NCBI GenBank assembly: GCA_023436605.1
Contig: JAEZIQ010000092.1
Location: 1 to 12,155, forward strand
DNA length: 12,155 nt
Direction of reading: 5' to 3'
Origin: Actinomycetes bacterium
GTDB lineage: Bacteria; Actinomycetota; Thermoleophilia; Solirubrobacterales; 70-9
This document shows positions 5,843-12,155 of this stretch, one piece after another (position 1 is the first letter of the stretch; each line of letters opens with the position of its first letter). The notes beneath the pieces were generated by a model that was not told where the DNA came from, did no database searches, and worked only from the letters and a program-made list of their open reading frames with translations. Position numbers and translations under genes: made by a program.

Positions 5843-6808
5843 GTGGCGGCCGGCATGGCCGTCGCCTTGGCTCTTGCCTTTTGCCTCTCGCTGGCGGTCG
5901 GAGCGGTGCACATCCCGCTTGCGGAGGTGATCGACACCCTCCTTGGCCGCGATGTGCCGGAGACGACCAGCCAGATAATCGAAGTGCTGCGTTTGCCGCG
6001 GACGGTCGAAGCGATGGTCGTCGGCGCCGCGCTCGGAGTAGCGGGGGCCTGCCTGCAGGGCTCGCTCAGCAATCCGCTCGCGTCACCGGACGTGATCGGG
6101 GTGACCGGGGGCGCCGGGTTCGGCGCGATGCTGATCATTCTGCTCTTCCCCGAGGAGCAGGCGCTCTTGCCGATCAGTGCGCTCTTCTTCGGCCTGCTCG
6201 CCGCCGCGCTCGTCTTCCTGATCGGCTTCGTCGGCCGGGGCGGAGGCAACATCACCCGGATCATCCTGGCCGGCATCGCGATCGCCGCGATGTTCTCGGC
6301 CGGGACCGCGGCGCTGATGGCCGCCTATCCGGACCGGGTCCCGAACGGCATCTTCTTCCTGGTCGGCGGACTGACCTCGGCCGGCTGGGAGAACCTCGAC
6401 CGGACCTGGCCCTACTTCGCCGTCGGCTTCACCCTCGCGGTGTTCATGATCCGGCCGCTCGACCGGCTGATGCTGGGCGATGACGTGGCCGCCTCGCTGG
6501 GTTCACGGCCCCGGTTGATCCGGCTGCTCGCGGCGATTGCGGCGGCAATCCTGGCCGCAGCCGCGGCCTCGATCGCCGGTCTGCTCGCCTTCCTCGGCCT
6601 CGTGGTCCCCCATCTGGTGCGTCTGCTCGGCGGAGCGAACAACCAGACCTACGTGATGCCGGTCTCGGCCCTGACCGGGGCGGCGCTACTCACCGGAGCC
6701 GACACCCTGGCCCGCACCATCGCCGCCCCCATTGAGATGCCGGTCGGCCCCTTCCTGGTCCTGCTCGGGGTGCCGCTCTTCCTCTGGCTGTTGAGGAAGG
6801 CGGTCTGA
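5843..6808 (+). CDS. ABC importer permease, FecCD/BtuC family
   Basis: This inner-membrane subunit would form the translocation channel for heme or an iron chelate. Its 321 residues hold about nine to ten hydrophobic segments. Signature stretches are LRLPRTVEAMVVGAALGVAG near the N-terminal third, GACLQGSLSNPLASPDVIG just after it, and FLGLVVPHLVRLLGG in the C-terminal third, which is the usual coupling region with the ATPase. All are typical of the FecCD/BtuC/HmuU family. The start is uncertain. GTG 5843 is given, but no ribosome site precedes it. An in-frame CTG at 5819 follows GGGGGAG (5808-5814) at four bases and would add NATRRIL, a basic N-terminus as expected for the first membrane helix. 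An inverted repeat spans this region. The TGA stop overlaps the ATG of the ATPase gene (ATGA-type overlap at 6806-6810), so translation is probably coupled. Confidence 0.92.
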   Translation: MAAGMAVALALAFCLSLAVGAVHIPLAEVIDTLLGRDVPETTSQIIEVLRLPRTVEAMVVGAALGVAGACLQGSLSNPLASPDVIGVTGGAGFGAMLIILLFPEEQALLPISALFFGLLAAALVFLIGFVGRGGGNITRIILAGIAIAAMFSAGTAALMAAYPDRVPNGIFFLVGGLTSAGWENLDRTWPYFAVGFTLAVFMIRPLDRLMLGDDVAASLGSRPRLIRLLAAIAAAILAAAAASIAGLLAFLGLVVPHLVRLLGGANNQTYVMPVSALTGAALLTGADTLARTIAAPIEMPVGPFLVLLGVPLFLWLLRKAV

Positions 6809-7626
6809 TGGCCCTCGGACGCCGGTCATTCGAAGTCGACCCGAAGGCCCCGCTCCTCGAAGCGAGCGATGTCCAGGTGACGATCGGCAAGGAGCGGATC
6901 CTCGAGTCGGCCAGCCTCACCCTCGAACGGGGCGAGCTGGTGGCAGTGGTCGGGCCGAACGGCGCTGGCAAGTCCACCTTCGCCCGCGCCTTCTGTGGCC
7001 TGCGGCGCCCGGATGGGGGAGCGGTGCGCTGGATGGGTGCCGACCTTGCTTCGCTTCGTGGAGGCCGCCTCGCCGACGTGCGGGCGTATGTGCCGCAGCG
7101 GGCCCAGGTTCCGACCGGGGTCACGGTGCAGGCGGCGGTCAACATCGGCCGCTCGACCCACCTCAAGCCGCTTCAGGGCCTTTCGGCCCGCGACCGGGAA
7201 GTGGTCGGCGAGTCGATCGCCAAGGCACGGATGGAGGGTTTCGAGGATCGGGAGCTCAGCACCCTTTCCGGCGGCGAGATGCAGCGGGTCCAGATCGCGA
7301 TCGCGCTGGCCCAGGGCGCCCCGGTCCTGGTCGCCGACGAACCGACCGCCCAGCTCGACCTCGGCGCCACCGCCGCGATCTCGAAGATGCTGCGGGGACT
7401 GGTCGCCGACGGGATGGGCGTGATCCTGATCGTCCATGACCTCGCGCTCGCGGCGGCAATCGCCGATCGGGTTGTGGTCATGTCTCACGGAAGGACGATC
7501 GCAACCGGGACACCCGAAGCGGTGTTAACGAGTCAGTTGATCAGCGACGTATGGGGTGTTGAAGCCGAACTTGTTCATCGTGATGGACGTTCGGCGCTCC
7601 ACGTCGAGTGGCTCGACCGACACTGA
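6808..7626 (+). CDS. ABC importer ATPase (heme/siderophore/B12 class)
   Basis: This cytoplasmic subunit hydrolyses ATP to drive uptake through the FecCD-type permease. The 272 residues contain Walker A GPNGAGKST (49-57), the Q-loop around Gln97 (YVPQRAQ), the ABC signature LSGGE (153-157), Walker B VLVADEP (173-179) and the switch histidine in IVHD (His210). All catalytic elements are intact. About 17 residues precede the first strand of the nucleotide-binding domain, and the tail after 220 is short, as in FecE/HmuV-type subunits. The start ATG overlaps the permease stop, which fixes it. It is the last gene of the importer set. A 104-base gap with its own iron-box-like sites separates it from the Htaa genes. 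The class covers heme, siderophore and cobalamin importers; the neighbours favour heme. Confidence 0.93.
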   Translation: MALGRRSFEVDPKAPLLEASDVQVTIGKERILESASLTLERGELVAVVGPNGAGKSTFARAFCGLRRPDGGAVRWMGADLASLRGGRLADVRAYVPQRAQVPTGVTVQAAVNIGRSTHLKPLQGLSARDREVVGESIAKARMEGFEDRELSTLSGGEMQRVQIAIALAQGAPVLVADEPTAQLDLGATAAISKMLRGLVADGMGVILIVHDLALAAAIADRVVVMSHGRTIATGTPEAVLTSQLISDVWGVEAELVHRDGRSALHVEWLDRH

Positions 7627-7635
7627 CCGAAGCCG

Positions 7636-7654
7636 TTAGGCGGGGCTAATCCCA
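7636..7654. promoter_or_regulatory. DtxR/IdeR-like iron box upstream of the first Htaa gene
   Basis: TTAGGCGGGGCTAATCCCA matches 13 of 19 positions of TTAGGTTAGSCTAACCTAA when aligned by eye. It begins ten bases after the ATPase stop and 95 bases before the Htaa ATG. With the similar box at 4763-4781 it suggests that both transcription units answer to the same iron regulator. Assignment is inferred. Confidence 0.5.
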
Positions 7655-7674
7655 ATCGTGTTAGTGTGAATTCA

Positions 7675-7693
7675 TAAGGCAGACCTAACTTCT
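7675..7693. promoter_or_regulatory. Second, weaker iron-box-like site and palindrome before the first Htaa gene
   Basis: TAAGGCAGACCTAACTTCT keeps the right half (CCTAAC) and part of the left half of the iron box, about 11 of 19 positions. The 8-bp palindrome TGAATTCA (7667-7674) adjoins it, and GTTAG at 7660-7664 pairs by symmetry with CTAAC at 7685-7689. CATAAG (7673-7678) could be a -10. This short gap thus holds several TTAG/CTAA half sites, compatible with cooperative repressor binding. Confidence 0.35.
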
Positions 7694-7712
7694 CAATTTC
7701 ACCCCTCTTTTC

Positions 7713-7720
7713 AAGGAGAT
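7713..7720 (+). promoter_or_regulatory. Strong ribosome binding site of the first Htaa gene
   Basis: AAGGAGAT is close to the ideal complement of the 16S rRNA tail and ends ten bases before the ATG at 7731. It is the strongest ribosome site seen in the window, which suggests high translation of this surface protein. Confidence 0.7.
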
Positions 7721-7730
7721 TCACCAACAC

Positions 7731-9968
7731 ATGAGTTCGTCTCTCGTCGCTCGCCGCGGCATCGCGGCAGCCCTCGCTGCGCTTGCTGTGGCTCTTCTCT
7801 GCTCGCTCTCCCTGGGTTCGGTCACTGCCTCGGCAGCTCCGGTCACCACCGGTAACGCCACCTTCTCGATCGGTGCCGGCAAGGCGGGCAAGGCCCTCCT
7901 CAAGAGTGGGGTCAAGGTGAACAAGGTCGCCCCCGCGCAGCTTTCGCGCAAGGGCAGGCAGTTCGTCGCCAAGCTGCCGGTTACTGGCCTGGAGAAAGCG
8001 GGTCGGACCGATGCCTCGCTCAAGGGTGCTTTCGTGTTCCGCAAGGGCAAGCACGCGGTCAAGGTCACCCCGCTCAACGTGGCGGTGCTTAAGAGCGGCA
8101 AGATCGGCGTCGGCGGCTCGATCCAGAAGATCAAGCCGAAGAAGTCCAAAGTCACCTTCATCAACCTCTTCAACGTCGCCGGCAAGGCCACCGTGGCCGA
8201 GAACGGCCTGAAGACGACCCTGAAGATCAAGCAGGGCAAAGTCAGCTTCAGTGCGGCCGTGATCGGCAAGGTCAAGAACCAGCTCGGGCTGAAGAAGGCC
8301 CCCAGGGGCCAGGTTGCCGTCCTGAACCTGAACGCCGTGCGCACCGATGAAGAGCCGGTTGACCCCTGCGTCGAGAATCCGGACGCCGAGGGTTGCCCGG
8401 TGATTGATCCTTACCTGGCCGAGTGCAGTGTCGCGGCGACCGCCAAGGTCCCCGGATCCCTGCCGGCCCCGGCGGCGCTGCCCACCCTGACCGGCGCGAA
8501 GGACATCGTTGCTCCGGGTTCGTTCGACTGGGGTTTCAAGTCGAGCTTCCGCTCCTACATCGTTTTCGGCGCCAGCGGCAGCCTCAAGGCACTCGACGGT
8601 GCCAGCACCGTCGGTGGTCCGCCCGTGATCTCCGGCTTCAGCTTCCCGTCCAGCTACGGCAAGTACGCGGCCAATGACCCGGTCGATACCACTGATGACC
8701 AGGTGATCATCAACGGAAGCGGTTCGGCTGTGTTCTGCGCGACCGGCCACAACTTCCGGGTCGTCGTTTCCAACCCGACCCTGGTCATCAATGGCGACGA
8801 CTCGCGCGTGATCGCCGACGTCGACGCCAACCTCAGCGGCAACTGGATTCCGACCCAGCGGGTCGACCTGGCCGAGCTGGACCTGGACGGCATCACGCCC
8901 TTCTACAACAAGAGCGGTTCCTCGGTGAACTGGGGCGATGTTCCCGCCACCCTGACCGATTCCGGTGCCAAGGCGATCTGCGGCGTCGGCGCCGATGCCG
9001 CCTGCAGCTACGTCGAAGGCACCGAGCTCGACCCGGTCAACGTGGCGATTGAAACCGCCTACGACACCGGTGCCGGCGATGCCCCCGCCTGGAACGCCCT
9101 GGCCACCTACGTCGAGACCAACCTGCCGTTCCCGTACCCGACCTCCACCGACGGCGGCTGCACCTTGCCGGGTACCGCTGGTGGCGGGTCCAACGGATCC
9201 GCAGCGCGCACCGTCGACGAACACAACGCACTCGGCGGAACTACCGCCGAATGGCGTGAGGACGCCGCTCCTGCCGCGGCGCTGCCGGAGATCACCGGCG
9301 CTACCGCCAACGGCGGCAGCCTCGACTGGGGCGTCCGCAGTGTTCTCCGCGGCACGATCAACGGCACCGGCGAGTTCAACTTTGCCGGCGGAACCAGCCC
9401 GAGCCATACCCCCTACTACGGCTACGGCCCGGGCGCAAGCGCTCCGGTGTTCCCGCGCCCGACCAAGCCCGATACCAACGATCCCATCACCGGCGATATG
9501 GGCAACACACCGGGCCGCTTCTTCAACTGGCCGGCCAGCGGCGGTACCTTCGATGAGGGCGCTGCCGGCGATGCTGACAACCGCCTCGTGCTGCGTGGCA
9601 CCGGTCAGGTCACCTTCTGCCAGACCCAGTCCGCCCAGCAGTACGGCACCGTCCTCTCCAACCCGATCATCGTGATCGACGGAGCCAACTCGCGGGTCTC
9701 GTTTGACGTCGCCACCCGCTACCGGCTCTCCTGGAACCGCGGACGGGTCGACCTGGTCGACCTCGACCTGAGTGAGGCCACCTTCAACTCGACCACCAAC
9801 GGCGGCACCACCACCGTGGCCTGGAACTTCCCGGCGACGGGCGTGAACGCCGACCCGGTCGAACTGACCCAGAGCGGCCAGCGGGTCTGGCGACTGATCT
9901 CGGCCACCTATATCGAAGGCCTCCTGATGGACGGCCTCACCGTGCGGGCCACCATCCCGGCGGGCTGA
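7731..9968 (+). CDS. Exported heme-binding protein with two Htaa domains
   Basis: This 745-residue exported protein is predicted to take up heme at the surface or in the medium. Residues 1-36 are a Sec signal peptide (RR at 8-9, Ala/Leu core, ASA cleavage). Residues about 40-205 are a lysine-rich beta module (KSGVKVNKVAPAQ near 58-70). A linker with Cys213, Cys222 and Cys232 follows. Htaa domain 1 (about 250-440) begins FDWGFKSSFRSYI and keeps Tyr276 and His340 (CATGHNF), which align with the Tyr and His recalled as heme ligands in corynebacterial HtaA. Htaa domain 2 (about 518-745) begins LDWGVRSVLRGTI, where Thr542 replaces the Tyr and a Gln or Ser the His, so it may bind heme differently or not at all. 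Further cysteines (336, 417, 425, 477, 630) could form disulfides. There is no C-terminal membrane helix or LPxTG. The start is fixed by AAGGAG. It leads the second unit of the locus. Confidence 0.85.
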   Translation: MSSSLVARRGIAAALAALAVALLCSLSLGSVTASAAPVTTGNATFSIGAGKAGKALLKSGVKVNKVAPAQLSRKGRQFVAKLPVTGLEKAGRTDASLKGAFVFRKGKHAVKVTPLNVAVLKSGKIGVGGSIQKIKPKKSKVTFINLFNVAGKATVAENGLKTTLKIKQGKVSFSAAVIGKVKNQLGLKKAPRGQVAVLNLNAVRTDEEPVDPCVENPDAEGCPVIDPYLAECSVAATAKVPGSLPAPAALPTLTGAKDIVAPGSFDWGFKSSFRSYIVFGASGSLKALDGASTVGGPPVISGFSFPSSYGKYAANDPVDTTDDQVIINGSGSAVFCATGHNFRVVVSNPTLVINGDDSRVIADVDANLSGNWIPTQRVDLAELDLDGITPFYNKSGSSVNWGDVPATLTDSGAKAICGVGADAACSYVEGTELDPVNVAIETAYDTGAGDAPAWNALATYVETNLPFPYPTSTDGGCTLPGTAGGGSNGSAARTVDEHNALGGTTAEWREDAAPAAALPEITGATANGGSLDWGVRSVLRGTINGTGEFNFAGGTSPSHTPYYGYGPGASAPVFPRPTKPDTNDPITGDMGNTPGRFFNWPASGGTFDEGAAGDADNRLVLRGTGQVTFCQTQSAQQYGTVLSNPIIVIDGANSRVSFDVATRYRLSWNRGRVDLVDLDLSEATFNSTTNGGTTTVAWNFPATGVNADPVELTQSGQRVWRLISATYIEGLLMDGLTVRATIPAG

Positions 9969-9978
9969 TCCGGAGTCG

Positions 9979-11289
9979 ATGACCCCAGGGATTCACAGAA
10001 CGGCTGATTCGAGGGCGGGCCTTTACGGGCTCGCCCTCGTTGCCGTTCTTCTCGCCGCAATTGTCGGCTTTGGTGCGGGGCCTGCGCCGGCCGGGGCGGC
10101 GACGCTCGAGCCCTGTGAATCGACCAATCCGACCGGCCCGATCATCACCCTGGAAGGTGAACTCACAGTGGAGCCGGGGCCGGCGACCCGCTGGGCCTGG
10201 CAGAAAGCCGGGATCCGGCAGAAGCTGATCAAACCCGCCAACTCGCTGAACGGCCGGCCGGAGTTTCCCGTGAGGAAGGTCCGCTACGGCAAGAACCCGC
10301 GGATCGACCTCAAGGGCGGGATTCGCCTCAAGAGCGGCAAACGTCAGATCGTTTTGCGTGAGCTTCACGTGATGGCTGCGGCAGGCAAACCTGCTCGACT
10401 GCGGGCCAGCACCGGTGGCAGGACGATCAACTTCCTGATCGTCCGCGGTGGCAAGCGCAAGTTCGAATCCAGGGAAGGCGTGCTTTCGCGCTCCGGCCAG
10501 GCCCGACTCACCGCGGCCGGCGCGAAGCTGCTGAACCAGCGTCTGCGGCCGGGCCGGAAGCTCCGGTCCGGGACCAGCTGGGGTGCGTTCACACTGTTCT
10601 CGGTCTACAACGTGATCGAAGTCGAGGATCCCGCCGGTGAGACACCCACGGTGCCGCCGGTCAAGGCCACGCCGGAGGACGCCGAGACGATTACCGGCGC
10701 GAGCACGATCAAGTGGTACGTCCGCGACAGCTTCATCGACTACGTTGCCTCGGGGCAGGGAACCCGGGTGGAGAACGGCGCGACCGCCGACCCGCCTTCG
10801 GGACCGAACAATCTTTCCTACTCGTACAATTTCCCCTTCGATGCCGAATCACTGAGTTGGACCCGTCCGGATGACGGGACCAGCCCCGAAAGCACGCTGT
10901 TGAGGGGGAAGGGCACCGTGGGCTTCAGGTACTGCCAGAACACGATCAATTTCACCGTGACCGATCCCGAGATTGAAATCGACGGGGACGATGCCTCCCG
11001 CATGATCTTCCACGTCAACGGCACCGATGGAACCGCCTTCCCCGATCAGCGGGCCGTGACGGTCAAGCTTCTGCCAAGCCTCGCTGAGAGCCGAAACTCG
11101 GTCGATAACGAGGACGGCACCAGGACGGTCACCTACACCAGGATCCCCGGCTTCGTTCCCGCCGAGGGAACGGGTCTCTTCGCCGGGCTCTACCCGGCCT
11201 TCAGCCCCGAGTTCGAAGGGATGGATCCCCGACCCGACCGGTTCGGATACCTCTCGGTCACCTACACCTACGAGCCATCCGTCCCGTGA
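9979..11289 (+). CDS. Exported protein with one Htaa domain
   Basis: This 436-residue exported protein is a likely partner of the preceding one in heme capture. Residues 1-41 look like a Sec signal (basic start, core at about 16-34, AGA cleavage). Residues about 55-212 form a basic beta module whose start (GELTVEPG ... KAGIRQKLIKPAN, then LKGGIRLKSGKRQIVLRELHV) parallels the N-terminal module of the upstream protein. One Htaa domain covers about 235-436, beginning IKWYVRDSFIDYV. Tyr255 matches the presumed heme Tyr, but the position of the presumed His holds Asn321. The motif DGDDASRMIFHV at 335-346 is a typical late Htaa strand. No membrane anchor or sorting signal is present. CGGAG lies only three bases before the ATG, ten bases after the upstream stop. 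The next gene starts within its stop codon (GTGA), so all three are probably one operon. Confidence 0.8.
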   Translation: MTPGIHRTADSRAGLYGLALVAVLLAAIVGFGAGPAPAGAATLEPCESTNPTGPIITLEGELTVEPGPATRWAWQKAGIRQKLIKPANSLNGRPEFPVRKVRYGKNPRIDLKGGIRLKSGKRQIVLRELHVMAAAGKPARLRASTGGRTINFLIVRGGKRKFESREGVLSRSGQARLTAAGAKLLNQRLRPGRKLRSGTSWGAFTLFSVYNVIEVEDPAGETPTVPPVKATPEDAETITGASTIKWYVRDSFIDYVASGQGTRVENGATADPPSGPNNLSYSYNFPFDAESLSWTRPDDGTSPESTLLRGKGTVGFRYCQNTINFTVTDPEIEIDGDDASRMIFHVNGTDGTAFPDQRAVTVKLLPSLAESRNSVDNEDGTRTVTYTRIPGFVPAEGTGLFAGLYPAFSPEFEGMDPRPDRFGYLSVTYTYEPSVP

Positions 11290-12155
11290 CCCTCAGCGCA
11301 ACAACCCCGATCCGGTTTGGGCTTCACGGCGCACTGATCGCCGCGATGGCGCTGATCCTGCTCGCGCTCGGACCGGGCCGGGCGATGGCCGCCGACCCGG
11401 GTGTGGTCACCGTCTACGGATACCAGTGGAGCAAGGAGTACAAGGTCCAGCTGAGAGATCTGCCGGGCAAAGAAGAGGCAGTAAACGGCCAGGTGGTGAA
11501 GGTCTACGGAATGAAGGACGTACTCGATGCCGCCGAAGCGCAGCCCGGGGACGACTTCACCGTGGATTCGCTTTCCAAGATCGAGATCGTCTTTCCCGGC
11601 AACAAAGGCAAGGTCACCTATAGCGGCAACCAGATCAGGAGCAACGCCGACCTGCCCACTTTCTACGTGAACGACCAGAACGTGACTGTGATGAGGGTTC
11701 CCGGGGGCGGGGGTAGACCCGGGGGCGAGTACGCGTACACGACGCTGAACCCGAAGCTCTACGAACCGAAGCAGGGCCTGAAGTCGTTCAAGGTCTCCGT
11801 GTCGCCCGCGAAGAAGACGGTCAAGAGCGGAACCAAAGTCACCTTCACGGCAACCCTGGATGGCCTCGCAGGTGGAGTCCTTCCAACCTTCGTCTGGTCG
11901 ATCGTCGGAGTGACCCAGCCCTCGAACGGTGGGAGTTTCACCGGAACGTTCAAAGGCAAGGCCGGGGATTCGATCGCTGTGGTCCTTCAGGTGAGTGCGC
12001 CCGGGTACAACAGCGCCAGCGGCGGGGCAATCGTCTATATCGACAAGGCCCCGAAGAAGAAGCCGCACAAGACAAAGAACAAGAATTCGAACGGCGACCA
12101 GAACAACACCGAGGACCAGGGCTACACGGATCCCGGCTACTACGACCCCTATGAC
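11286..12155 (+). CDS. Exported Ig-like protein of the heme locus (3' end outside window)
   Basis: The frame opens at GTG 11286, overlapping the stop of the upstream gene as GTGA, and is still open at the window end: 290 residues are visible. Residues 1-36 are a Sec signal (GALIAAMALILLALG core, AMA cleavage). Residues about 38-160 form a domain I do not name: GVVTVYGYQWSKEYKVQLRD, a segment VYGMKDVLDAAEAQPGDDFT, and FYVNDQNVTVMRV, ending in a Gly/Pro-rich turn at 138-147. Residues about 166-254 look like an Ig-like/PKD-type beta domain (VSVSPAKKTVKSGTKVTFTATL, then TFVWSIVG). From 255 a lysine/asparagine-rich spacer leads to an acidic tyrosine-rich tail (GYTDPGYYDPYD). Such a spacer often precedes a membrane helix or wall anchor, but that part is outside. 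Coupling to the Htaa gene suggests a surface partner or anchor for heme capture. No sign of heme binding is evident. Confidence 0.75.
   Translation, partial: MTLSATTPIRFGLHGALIAAMALILLALGPGRAMAADPGVVTVYGYQWSKEYKVQLRDLPGKEEAVNGQVVKVYGMKDVLDAAEAQPGDDFTVDSLSKIEIVFPGNKGKVTYSGNQIRSNADLPTFYVNDQNVTVMRVPGGGGRPGGEYAYTTLNPKLYEPKQGLKSFKVSVSPAKKTVKSGTKVTFTATLDGLAGGVLPTFVWSIVGVTQPSNGGSFTGTFKGKAGDSIAVVLQVSAPGYNSASGGAIVYIDKAPKKKPHKTKNKNSNGDQNNTEDQGYTDPGYYDPYD

Noticed and set aside
4873..6276. Long minus-strand open frame of about 467 codons opposite the binding protein and permease
   Set aside because: It crosses two real genes and has no domain signature; a shadow of high GC content.
7575..9407. Long minus-strand open frame of about 610 codons opposite the first Htaa gene
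   Set aside because: Gly/Arg/Asp-rich shadow translation with no motif; the plus strand carries a signal peptide and two Htaa domains with a strong ribosome site.

Overview
The window is GC-rich, with dense, short-spaced genes and GTG starts. The sequence suggests a high-GC Gram-positive bacterium of the Actinomycetota. The Htaa-domain proteins joined to lysine-rich beta modules are most reminiscent of the Thermoleophilia/Solirubrobacterales; that placement is inference from protein style, not a search. No rRNA, tRNA, CRISPR, insertion sequence or phage gene was seen, and no gene-free stretch reaches 300 bases (the longest is about 180).

Left part (1-3324, minus strand): three co-directional genes. 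A class I-like HMG-CoA reductase (3324-2158) is followed after 43 bases by a cytochrome P450 (2114-786), and after 88 bases by the N-terminal 232 residues of a DUF2339 multi-spanning membrane protein that runs off the left edge. Divergent from the reductase is a thiol (Cys-type) glutathione peroxidase (3359-3841). The two start codons lie 34 bases apart, and each has a TANNNT hexamer 6-7 bases upstream, which suggests leaderless transcripts.

Right part (3848-12155): a heme/iron acquisition locus. On the minus strand is a HugZ-type protein (PPOX split barrel plus DUF2470), a candidate heme-degrading enzyme. Divergent from it runs an ABC importer of the heme/siderophore/B12 class: exported binding protein (4876-5778), FecCD/BtuC permease (5843-6808) and ATPase (6808-7626, overlapping the permease stop). 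After a 104-base gap comes a second unit: an exported 745-residue protein with an N-terminal beta module and two Htaa domains (7731-9968), an exported 436-residue protein with a similar N-terminal module and one Htaa domain (9979-11289), and an exported protein with an Ig-like domain (from 11286, coupled by GTGA) that runs off the right edge.

The unit fits one pathway. Secreted or surface Htaa proteins would capture heme, the third exported protein may be a surface partner or anchor, the binding protein and ABC importer would carry heme in, and the HugZ-like protein would open the ring to release iron. Sites resembling the DtxR/IdeR iron box lie in the HugZ/binding-protein divergent gap (4763-4781) and in front of the first Htaa gene (7636-7654, with a weaker one at 7675-7693), so iron-dependent repression of the whole set is the natural hypothesis.

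The most unusual points are: Htaa domains that differ in which presumed heme ligands they keep; Htaa proteins with no visible anchor; a binding protein with no cysteine, so not a lipoprotein; a 9-bp perfect inverted repeat between the binding-protein and permease genes; and an unrecognised exported Ig-like protein coupled to the Htaa genes.
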